8,700 bases of DNA from JBBDWZ01 sp050732575. GTDB lineage: Bacteria > Gemmatimonadota > Gemmatimonadetes > Longimicrobiales > RSA9. Below, in pieces: positions 1-5,383 of this stretch (position 1 is its first letter; every line of letters starts with the position of its first letter). A model generated the notes under the pieces. It had not been told where the DNA came from, searched no databases, and saw nothing but the letters and a program-made list of their open reading frames with translations. The translations under genes and the position numbers were made by a program. The stretch lies in assembly GCA_050732575.1 (NCBI GenBank), contig JBOHRF010000219.1, positions 1-8,700 of the forward strand. The letters run 5' to 3'.

Positions 1-21
1 ACTCTACCCAGGCCCATGGAA

Positions 22-62
22 GTAAAATCGAAGCCCGGCAACCAGATTATGGCCTGCCGGGC
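22..62 (-). terminator. Possible intrinsic terminator of the GGDEF-STAND gene
   Basis: An 8-bp perfect inverted repeat (33-40 with 55-62, GCCCGGCA/TGCCGGGC) begins about 43 bases beyond the stop codon of the minus-strand gene ending at 105. An inner CCA/TGG pairing can extend the stem. Read on the minus strand, the hairpin is followed by TTCGATTTTA, a short interrupted T-rich run. Position and orientation fit a terminator, but the T tract is weak, so it may be only partly effective or serve as a 3' processing barrier. Confidence 0.5.
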
Positions 63-104
63 TGTTTGTCTGGTCCAGGCAACCTCGCCGCCATCGCTCA
101 ATGG

Positions 105-3100
105 CTACTCGGGCAGAGGCAGAAGCGAGGCGCGATCCGATGGTCTGGTCGCCTGGCCGTCACCGTGATGAGAATCCTGCGCAGGGCTGAATTCGGACAT
201 AACCGGACGCATTGAATCGAGCAGCCGGTGCGCGCGGGTGTGAACGTCGGCTTGGGCCGACTCATCGTTGAGAACCTGAAGAAGCACGGCCGCCGCGACC
301 CGCAGGTTGCCCTGGTGGGCGAGTTGTTCTGCAATATCGAGAAGCGTGAGCCAGGCCTCGGGTTTGGCTGTGCTCGCGCCTTCCACGCCCACAGCCTCCA
401 GAAGGTACTCCACCGCGCGCTGTCGATCGTGCGCGGTCAGGGCCACCTCGGCCGCATCGCGCAGAGCAAGAATGAGCGCGTGCGTCGCTGTGGCGGATCG
501 GCGCGCCAACGCTATGCCTCCGCGCGCGTATTCTTCGGCGGCAATGGCATTGCCCGAAGCCTGCTCGACCAGCGCCAGGTAGCGTAAACAGAATGATTCC
601 TCGCCGACCAGTCCCAGTCGACGCGCTCGCGCCAGGGCCACAGCCAGTCTTCTGCGGGCTTCTTCGATCCGTCCGACATGCAGCAGAGCGGCGCCGTGTC
701 GGGCCAGCAGGAATTCGGTCATGCGTTCGTCAGCCCGTGAAAACGAGGGTGACGCGGCCTCCAGCCAACTGACTGCGCTGTCGAACAGGGCCTCTGCGTC
801 TGCGCGATATCGAAGCGCATCGAACAATTCGAACAGGGCACGCCCCCCCGACATGATGAGCGTATGCTGTTCGTCTGCCAGAGCGAAGGTCCAGGCCTTG
901 CGAATGTTGGGCAGTTCGAGAGTGAATTGACGAAGCGCGGCCGCTGCGGTAACCGGGTGTTGCAGCTGATCACCGAGTTCGCGAGCCAGTTCGAGGTAGT
1001 GCGTGGCAAAGGCCACGTTGGTTGCGTGCCGATCGCGCGAGAATTCATCGAGCTTCTGGTGCGCATATTCGCGCACCAGCGGCTGCACGGCGAAGCGGCC
1101 ATCGGAGCGGGTTAACAGGGCACTCGCAACCAGGACATCAAGGCTCGCGCTTTCCGTATCCAGAATCCTGACTGCGGCCAGAGCGTCGAATTCACGCTCG
1201 AACACGGATGCGCGCCGCAACACGGAACGAGACTCTTCGGAGAGCAGTCTCCAGGTTTGCTCCATGGCGGCCCGAAAACGCTGCAGGTCGGGCGGTGCAG
1301 CCGGCAGATATGACGACAGCCCTTCCAGCGTGGCTTCCAGATCGTGCGCAATCTCGCGACAGGAGAGGGTTGCGGTTTGTGCCGCGGCGATCTCGATCGC
1401 GAGCGGCGAACCATCCAGCAGCTGACAAACGCGCGACACGCTTGGCGCATCCGCGTCGGCCATGGAGAAATGCGGATTGACGGCCAGCGCCCGTTCCGTG
1501 AAGAGGTGCACGGCGCTGAATCCGCGCGCCCGCTCCGGATCGGGTCCCTTGGGTACGCGCAACCCTTCCAGATGGAAAACCCATTCGCCGCTCAACTGCA
1601 GGCCGGATCGCGCCGTTACGAGAATGCGCAGATCGGGGGAGTATTCGAGCAGCGCCTCCAGTTTGTTGGCTGCGTCAAGCGATCCATCAAAGCCATCCAG
1701 CACGAGAAGCATCTTGCGCAATCTCAGTTCACGCGCCAATGGGATCCAGGGATCGGCACCCGGCAGGCCTCGCACATCTAGAGTAGTAGCAATGGCCGTG
1801 GCCAGAGCATGGCTGCTGAGCCGCGTGTCCAGAACGACAAACGCAACACCGTCGCGGAAGCTCTCCGATGACTCCAGGGCTGCTTCAATGGCAAGTCTCG
1901 TTTTGCCTGAACCGCCCGGCCCGCTCACCGTCACCAGACGCGTTGTGCGAATGAGTCTTAGCAACTGCCGGAGCGGACCTTCGCGTCCGAGCAGATGCGT
2001 GCTGGGCACGTGAAGACCGCGCGGCTCGGGCACGCTCAAGTCGGTTCGGATGCCGCCGCCCAATACACGGAAGCCCTCGGCCAACGTCCAGCGCGTGTCG
2101 TCGCGCACCAACAACCTGCGTCCAACCAGGTGTAGAAGTATCTGTCGTACCGAACCGGGCAGCCCGCCACTTTGATCGTGCACCCACTCGACAAACTCGC
2201 TGGGCGGCTCCCAGTGAAAGATGCTGCGCATCCAGGCGCGTACACCATCCCGCGAGAGCGGGCGCAATTCAATGGTGTCACGCAGTGGTATGTCGGGCGA
2301 TGCCGGATCCGGATCAACGTCCGACCCGGTGTGAATCACGCCTACTGCGGTTGCCGATCGGGCACCAGCCAATAACGCGCGCACCGCTGCCAGTGATGCC
2401 CGGTCGACATCGTTCACGTTATCGATCGTGATGGTCGTGACCGTATTGCCAACTGATGAAAGCGCGCGGCGCAAGGCTTCCGCTACGTCGGCGGAGTCGG
2501 TCAGCGTGGCCGGCAATTCCGCCGCATCTTTGCTGGCCTCACGAAGCGCTTCCATGGCGTTGAAGCTGCGTTCAGGCCTGCCCACCAGAGACAACACGCG
2601 ATGGCCGCGCAGGGCGGCCAGTTTTTCCAACTCGCGCAGCACGCGGCTTCGTCCTGAGCCGGCCGTTCCGGCCACGCGCAGGACACCGCTTTTTGTGCTG
2701 GGCAAACTGTCGAAGAAGCGGTTCGCCCGGTCCAACGCATCCAATCGCTCGATCAGCCGCGAACTCTCATCCAGCATGAGTTCTGCATCGCGTGCCAGAT
2801 CTACGGCCACCACGCGCGCACGACCGTCGCGCTTAGCCTCGTACATGCGCGCATCCGCGCGCGCTAGAAGTTCCTCGGCTGTCGAGCCATCAACCGGCAG
2901 CGTCGCCACGCCGACCGATACAGTGAGCGAAAGCGGCGGCTGTCCAGCAAACGGCAGTCCGGCAATTTGCTCAACGAGACGACCGGCCAGGATGGTCGCT
3001 TGATCGTGCGCAGTACGCGGCAGGAAAAGCACGAACTCATCACCGCCATATCGAAACAATACGTCCGAATTACGGGCGGCGTTTTGCACGCGGGCAACAA

Positions 3101-3332
3101 ACTCGGTCAACGCTGCATCGCCGCGCGCATGACCGAATGCATCATTTACGCTCTTGAAATGATCAACATCGAGCATCAGGATGGAGAACGGCTCGCCATA
3201 GCGGCGGCCGCGGTGAACTTCTTCCTCGAGGCGTTCCAGAAGGGCAACTTTGGCGTACACCCCGGTTAAGGCATCGCGGACCATCAGGCCCGGATGTCGC
3301 CGCACCCCCTTCCCAGGATGTGGAGAACGCAT
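105..3332 (-). CDS. Diguanylate cyclase fused to tandem STAND-type NTPases and TPR-like repeats
   Basis: This 1075-residue predicted cytoplasmic protein has no signal peptide or membrane segment. Residues 17-175 form a full GGDEF domain: DALTG at 20-24, metal-binding LDVDHFK at 54-60, active-site GGDEF at 96-100 and inhibitory RNSD at 87-90, five residues before GGDEF. It should condense two GTP to c-di-GMP with product inhibition. Residues 216-420 resemble an AAA_16/AfsR-like NTPase with a degenerate P-loop (GTAGSGRS, 222-229, Arg for Lys) and a Walker-B-like TITIDNVND. Residues 449-650 form a second NB-ARC/LuxR-AfsR-like NTPase with intact GPGGSGKT (471-478), LLVLD (542-546), LVTARS (571-576) and GSPLAIEIA (641-649). 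A winged-helix-like linker (about 690-765) and TPR-like helical repeats (about 780-1035) follow. No HTH output is visible; the cyclase occupies the output position. The ATG at 3332 is the first start after an in-frame TGA, but its Shine-Dalgarno is poor; Met17 is an alternative. Domains are clear; control of the cyclase by the NTPase is inferred. Confidence 0.93.
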   Translation of the reverse strand: MRSPHPGKGVRRHPGLMVRDALTGVYAKVALLERLEEEVHRGRRYGEPFSILMLDVDHFKSVNDAFGHARGDAALTEFVARVQNAARNSDVLFRYGGDEFVLFLPRTAHDQATILAGRLVEQIAGLPFAGQPPLSLTVSVGVATLPVDGSTAEELLARADARMYEAKRDGRARVVAVDLARDAELMLDESSRLIERLDALDRANRFFDSLPSTKSGVLRVAGTAGSGRSRVLRELEKLAALRGHRVLSLVGRPERSFNAMEALREASKDAAELPATLTDSADVAEALRRALSSVGNTVTTITIDNVNDVDRASLAAVRALLAGARSATAVGVIHTGSDVDPDPASPDIPLRDTIELRPLSRDGVRAWMRSIFHWEPPSEFVEWVHDQSGGLPGSVRQILLHLVGRRLLVRDDTRWTLAEGFRVLGGGIRTDLSVPEPRGLHVPSTHLLGREGPLRQLLRLIRTTRLVTVSGPGGSGKTRLAIEAALESSESFRDGVAFVVLDTRLSSHALATAIATTLDVRGLPGADPWIPLARELRLRKMLLVLDGFDGSLDAANKLEALLEYSPDLRILVTARSGLQLSGEWVFHLEGLRVPKGPDPERARGFSAVHLFTERALAVNPHFSMADADAPSVSRVCQLLDGSPLAIEIAAAQTATLSCREIAHDLEATLEGLSSYLPAAPPDLQRFRAAMEQTWRLLSEESRSVLRRASVFEREFDALAAVRILDTESASLDVLVASALLTRSDGRFAVQPLVREYAHQKLDEFSRDRHATNVAFATHYLELARELGDQLQHPVTAAAALRQFTLELPNIRKAWTFALADEQHTLIMSGGRALFELFDALRYRADAEALFDSAVSWLEAASPSFSRADERMTEFLLARHGAALLHVGRIEEARRRLAVALARARRLGLVGEESFCLRYLALVEQASGNAIAAEEYARGGIALARRSATATHALILALRDAAEVALTAHDRQRAVEYLLEAVGVEGASTAKPEAWLTLLDIAEQLAHQGNLRVAAAVLLQVLNDESAQADVHTRAHRLLDSMRPVMSEFSPAQDSHHGDGQATRPSDRASLLPLPE

Positions 3333-3395
3333 GACAATCTGGGTTGATCAACTTGAGGACCGCCTCGGAGACGACCGAAAGCAGGTTTCTCAACT

Positions 3396-3418
3396 GATTG
3401 TACGATAATATTTTACGA
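3396..3418 (-). promoter_or_regulatory. AT-rich patch, possible promoter of the GGDEF-STAND gene
   Basis: The 187-bp gap between the small ORF and the GGDEF-STAND gene has a strikingly AT-rich stretch in otherwise GC-rich DNA. On the minus strand it offers two -10-like hexamers, TATTAT (3405-3410) and TACAAT (3397-3402), about 65-75 bases before the ATG at 3332. No good -35 hexamer is visible at the expected spacing, so this is a weak call based on composition and position. Confidence 0.3.
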
Positions 3419-3459
3419 CAGAGCCCGGGCGGACGGTTGATGGTGCCAGAGCAGACGGC

Positions 3460-3491
3460 TTGTGGCAGGACAGCCACAATCCCGCGCGGGA
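3460..3491. repeat. Two adjacent inverted repeats: 7-bp hairpin plus 12-bp palindrome
   Basis: TTGTGGC (3460-3466) and GCCACAA (3473-3479) form a 7-bp stem with a 6-base loop. It is directly followed by the perfect palindrome TCCCGCGCGGGA (3480-3491). The pair lies 29 bases beyond the stop of the small minus-strand ORF and about 130 bases upstream of the GGDEF-STAND start. No T tract follows on either strand, so a simple intrinsic terminator is unlikely. They may be an operator or an RNA processing or stability element. Confidence 0.45.
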
Positions 3492-3519
3492 CGCGGCACT
3501 ACTAGTTACAAATCCGGCA

Positions 3520-3894
3520 TCATGCTGACGCGGCATCCTCTTTCTGGTTTTGGACGGCCGCCTCGAGCAAATCAGGCCAAACTGCATTCAAATCCGGGAT
3601 ACCTAATGCACGCTCGTCAATGCCATTTGCGCGTAATGCGTGCTCCACAATGATACCCCCGGCAAAATGAGGATGGCGCCACCAGTTCTCAGGATCTTCA
3701 CGAATCAACACGCGGTAGGCCTGTTTGGCTTCTTCAGGAAGCCAATCCCTCAGGAAAGCGACGACTTCGTCTTGAAGTACCTGCCATCGGACCTTCTGTC
3801 CAGAACGGGTGTCGCCCAATGCACGCTCCAGGACTGCGAGGAGGGTATCGGCGCAGACTGGGGTCAGACTAGGGGGGCGCCAGCGCCCGCACAA
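3520..3894 (-). CDS. Hypothetical small protein, start uncertain
   Basis: I do not recognise this gene with confidence. The open frame gives up to 124 residues without any ATG. The outer start is a TTG with no Shine-Dalgarno. A TTG at 3819 has GGAG six bases upstream and would give 99 residues (LGDTRSGQKVRW onward). The C-terminal half looks like a real folded protein: acidic and amphipathic around 41-65, then NWWRHPHFAGG (70-80), IIVEHALRANGI and LNAVWPDLLEAAV. The pattern HF..G..I...LR..GI followed by a W-containing helix faintly recalls DUF6794-type proteins, from memory and unproven. Codon choice is less GC-biased than its neighbours (TTA, CAT, TTT, GGT, GCA). It starts 47 bases after the exporter stop, in the same direction, so it may be co-transcribed. 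The proximal part overlaps a tandem repeat and a palindrome (3854-3889), so the 5' end may be remodelled or degenerate. No signal peptide or membrane segment is evident. Confidence 0.5.
   Translation of the reverse strand: MCGRWRPPSLTPVCADTLLAVLERALGDTRSGQKVRWQVLQDEVVAFLRDWLPEEAKQAYRVLIREDPENWWRHPHFAGGIIVEHALRANGIDERALGIPDLNAVWPDLLEAAVQNQKEDAASA
3854..3889. repeat. 11-bp near-perfect tandem repeat followed by GC-rich palindrome
   Basis: CAGACTGGGG (3854-3863) and CAGACTAGGGG (3865-3875) form a near-perfect direct repeat. A hairpin-forming GGGCGC-CA-GCGCCC (3876-3889) follows at once. The block sits at the 5' end of the small hypothetical ORF. A G-run block beside a short palindrome resembles a REP-like element, but only one copy is visible here, so this is structural description rather than assignment to a family. 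Confidence 0.4.
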
Positions 3895-3941
3895 GGCGAG
3901 GGAATTATTGCCTCGACTTCTGCCGCCTGCGCGGCCTGGTC

Positions 3942-4733
3942 CTAGAGAATCTGCAAAAGCCCGGTTATGGCGAGGATGGCGGTAGGAATGATTGTTACCG
4001 CGCGCAACAACGAGCTGCCCCGGCCCGCGGTTTCGGCCGGCACGTGGAACTGATCTCCCGAACGCAAACTCATCTGATCCAGCGTGCGTCCCTCAGCGAT
4101 CGCTTCTTGAAGCACTCGTCCGTCGAGGATCCGCTCGGAACCGCGTTCGATGCGGGCCGAGGCCAGCTTTGCCGCCGCATTCGGACCACCGGCGCCCGTA
4201 ATGACATCGGATATGATGGATTCCGCCGGCAGGGGCACGAACCCGGGCCGGTTGACATTTCCGGTGACCAGAATCCGAATGTAGGAGCGCGTGCGCACCG
4301 TCGACGCCTTAATGAAACGATCCATATGTTTCTGAACGCGATCATTGAGCTCGGAACGGAGCACGCCGGCCAATGCCACTTCGCTAAATCCCGGGATAAC
4401 CAGCGTTCGTCCCGGTCCCACGGTCAGTGGCCCGGGCAGCTTTTCTTCGCCCGTAATCGAGAGCTCGATCTGGTCGCCAATCTGAAAATCGCCCTCCACG
4501 AGCCGACGGCGTACCCGCTCCGCTTCCGCTTCGGCATGCAAGCGAAACTCGTTCGTCCACGAAGTGGAGCGGCCGGTCTGCTCGAATTTCTGCAGTAGCA
4601 GCTCGAGCTCGGCGCGCGTGAGCTGAAGTCGGCGGCCGTCCCAAGTGTCCAGGTTCTGGGCGACCGCGTCACTGCGCAAACAAGTGATGCAGGCGGCCAA
4701 AACTAGCAATCCACGAAAAGCTGCGATCAACAT
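3942..4733 (-). CDS. Polysaccharide export protein (Poly_export and SLBB domains, Wza/GumB-like)
   Basis: This 263-residue exported protein probably conveys capsular or exopolysaccharide across the periplasm and outer membrane with the autokinase at 6322-8640. Residues 1-25 are a signal peptide: LVLAAC ending at Cys15 fits a lipobox, while AVA-Q at 23-26 also fits signal peptidase I. Residues 35-78 are a charged helical segment. Residues 79-145 match Poly_export (EGDFQIGDQIEL, then VIPGFSEVALAGVL). Residues 151-232 match SLBB (IRILVTGNVNRPGFVPLP, GAGGPNAAA, LRSGDQFHVP). A hydrophobic stretch at 242-263 ends the protein. It is shorter than Wza, with one clear SLBB. I chose ATG 4733 because the signal peptide begins there and GGTGGA lies upstream; the open frame reaches a TTG at 4826 whose extension is arginine- and cysteine-rich and overlaps the upstream gene. 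The zinc-ribbon gene ends 22 bases earlier, suggesting co-transcription. Family is clear; the anchoring mode is unsettled. Confidence 0.92.
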   Translation of the reverse strand: MLIAAFRGLLVLAACITCLRSDAVAQNLDTWDGRRLQLTRAELELLLQKFEQTGRSTSWTNEFRLHAEAEAERVRRRLVEGDFQIGDQIELSITGEEKLPGPLTVGPGRTLVIPGFSEVALAGVLRSELNDRVQKHMDRFIKASTVRTRSYIRILVTGNVNRPGFVPLPAESIISDVITGAGGPNAAAKLASARIERGSERILDGRVLQEAIAEGRTLDQMSLRSGDQFHVPAETAGRGSSLLRAVTIIPTAILAITGLLQIL

Positions 4734-4755
4734 ATCGGTTATTCCACCGCGAGAG

Positions 4756-5010
4756 TCACGCGGGATTGATTGACAATCCCGCTCCGCTCTTGCGCAACAG
4801 AGGAGGTGTTTCGGCGCCCAACCCAACGTGATCCAGCCTGATCAGCGTTTCCAGTAGGAGCGCAGTGGCGTCTGGCAACCGCCGACTCGCCCCACATCGA
4901 CCGCACACAAACGCGGCTAGCCCGCGCCAGCCCTTTGCTACCCGAACCGGGTTCGGTGCTGGATGCCGACGCAGTTCCTCCGGCAAGGCGGCGCAAACGT
5001 CGCAAACCAT
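4756..5010 (-). CDS. Small zinc-ribbon-like protein of unknown function
   Basis: This 84-residue predicted cytoplasmic protein begins MVCDVCAALPEEL and has two CxxC pairs, Cys3/Cys6 and Cys36/Cys39 (VCGRCGAS). Together they could bind one zinc ion as a treble-clef or zinc-ribbon knuckle. The middle is basic and proline-rich; residues 48-63 form a leucine-rich helix (TALLLETLIRLDHVGL). There is no signal peptide. The start is supported by GAGGT eight bases before ATG 5010, among the best ribosome binding sites in this window. Its stop lies 22 bases before the exporter ATG on the same strand, so it is probably the first gene of that operon. A 9-bp hairpin covers its last codons. I cannot name a family. 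Zinc-ribbon proteins often act as transcription or translation accessories or in protein contacts, so a role in controlling the export gene is possible but only inferred. Confidence 0.65.
   Translation of the reverse strand: MVCDVCAALPEELRRHPAPNPVRVAKGWRGLAAFVCGRCGASRRLPDATALLLETLIRLDHVGLGAETPPLLRKSGAGLSINPA
4760..4782 (-). promoter_or_regulatory. Perfect 9-bp hairpin at the stop of the zinc-ribbon gene, before the exporter
   Basis: On the minus strand GCGGGATTG and CAATCCCGC pair perfectly around a five-base loop (TCAAT). The stem covers the final codons of the zinc-ribbon gene and ends at its stop. It lies about 27 bases before the exporter ATG at 4733. No T tract follows, so it is not a classical terminator. 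It could protect or expose the exporter translation start, act as an attenuator, or set relative mRNA stability. Confidence 0.5.
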
Positions 5011-5379
5011 GACTGCTACCTCGATACTTAGGTCCCAGGTTCATGGTTTCCCAACAAATTCGGTGCCGCGCAAAGGGCAGCCGCCGACCGCAAGTCTCAG
5101 TGGCATACCAGGCTTTGTTACACCTCCGAAACCAAGACTTTGTTGCGAAATCGCAACAAGCACGAGCGCTGCTGTTCCTCAATTGATGCAGAATGCCGAC
5201 TTCGACGAAATCACCCATCGACCGTTCGCAACACAAAAGTCGTTCGTTCCACCCGGAATCGCCAGAAATCGTCCCAATACATCCGAAACGCACAACAATT
5301 GCGGTGGGCGAGTTCCCGATCCCCTTTTTATGGCCTCAACATCCGAACCCGTCAAAAGGGCTTTCATGACCTGGCTACG
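5011..5379. other. Divergent intergenic control region
   Basis: This 369-bp region separates the minus-strand zinc-ribbon/exporter genes from the plus-strand pseudo-receiver gene, so promoters for both directions should lie here. It is visibly less GC-rich than the coding DNA. It contains the 5140-5159 dyad, a further half-site (TCGCAACA, 5226-5233), the Shine-Dalgarno of the zinc-ribbon gene (about 5019-5023) and the AAAAGGG plus mini-ORF just before 5380. I found no convincing -35/-10 pair in either direction. Open frames crossing it have arginine-, cysteine- and serine-rich products without domain features and are not called as genes. Confidence 0.6.
5140..5159. promoter_or_regulatory. Candidate operator: 9-bp dyad TTGTTGCGA-AA-TCGCAACAA
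   Basis: Two perfect 9-base inverted arms flank a two-base centre inside the divergent intergenic region. The core TTGC-N6-GCAA has the geometry of CRP/FNR-family sites and fits the FixK-type pattern TTG(A/C)-N6-(T/G)CAA. The resemblance is to the shape of the site; no regulator gene is visible here. The dyad lies 130 bp before the zinc-ribbon ATG and 221 bp before the pseudo-receiver ATG, so it could control either or both. A matching half-site lies at 5226-5233. Confidence 0.5.
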
Positions 5380-5383
5380 ATGA
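5356..5383 (+). promoter_or_regulatory. Possible coupled leader mini-ORF (MTWLR) before the pseudo-receiver gene
   Basis: AAGGG (5356-5360) sits five bases before an ATG at 5366. That ATG opens a five-codon frame, ATG ACC TGG CTA CGA TGA, whose stop overlaps the ATG of the next gene as ATGA (5380-5383). The main start lacks a Shine-Dalgarno at normal distance. Ribosomes may therefore load at 5366, finish the mini-ORF and restart at 5380. This is a reading of spacing only and could be chance. Confidence 0.35.

Noticed and set aside
1003..1781. Overlapping plus-strand frames opposite the NTPase and repeat regions
   Set aside because: They are Arg/Ala/Ser-rich mirror frames of a long gene with clear motifs, lacking ribosome binding sites.
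4734..4826. N-terminal extension of the exporter to a TTG at 4826
   Set aside because: It would bury the signal peptide behind 31 Arg/Cys-rich residues and overlap the zinc-ribbon gene. ATG 4733 starts exactly at the signal peptide.
4942..4956. Palindrome CCGAACC-G-GGTTCGG inside the zinc-ribbon gene
   Set aside because: It is entirely within codons for Pro-Asn-Pro-Val-Arg in a GC-rich gene. There is no reason to prefer a regulatory reading.
5101..5118. Sigma-54-like TGGCA ... GC near the divergent region
   Set aside because: The GG to GC distance does not match the -24/-12 spacing, and no enhancer-type regulator is nearby.
4739..5293. 184-codon minus-strand frame spanning the zinc-ribbon gene and intergenic region
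   Set aside because: It is in a different frame from the zinc-ribbon gene, has scattered Trp/Cys/Arg composition and no good start. The zinc-ribbon frame has a strong ribosome binding site and paired CxxC motifs.
4865..5383. 172-codon plus-strand frame ending in MTWLR before the regulator
   Set aside because: Composition is low-quality (Ser/Thr/Pro/Arg) and it runs antisense through the zinc-ribbon gene. Only its last five codons are kept, as a possible leader mini-ORF.
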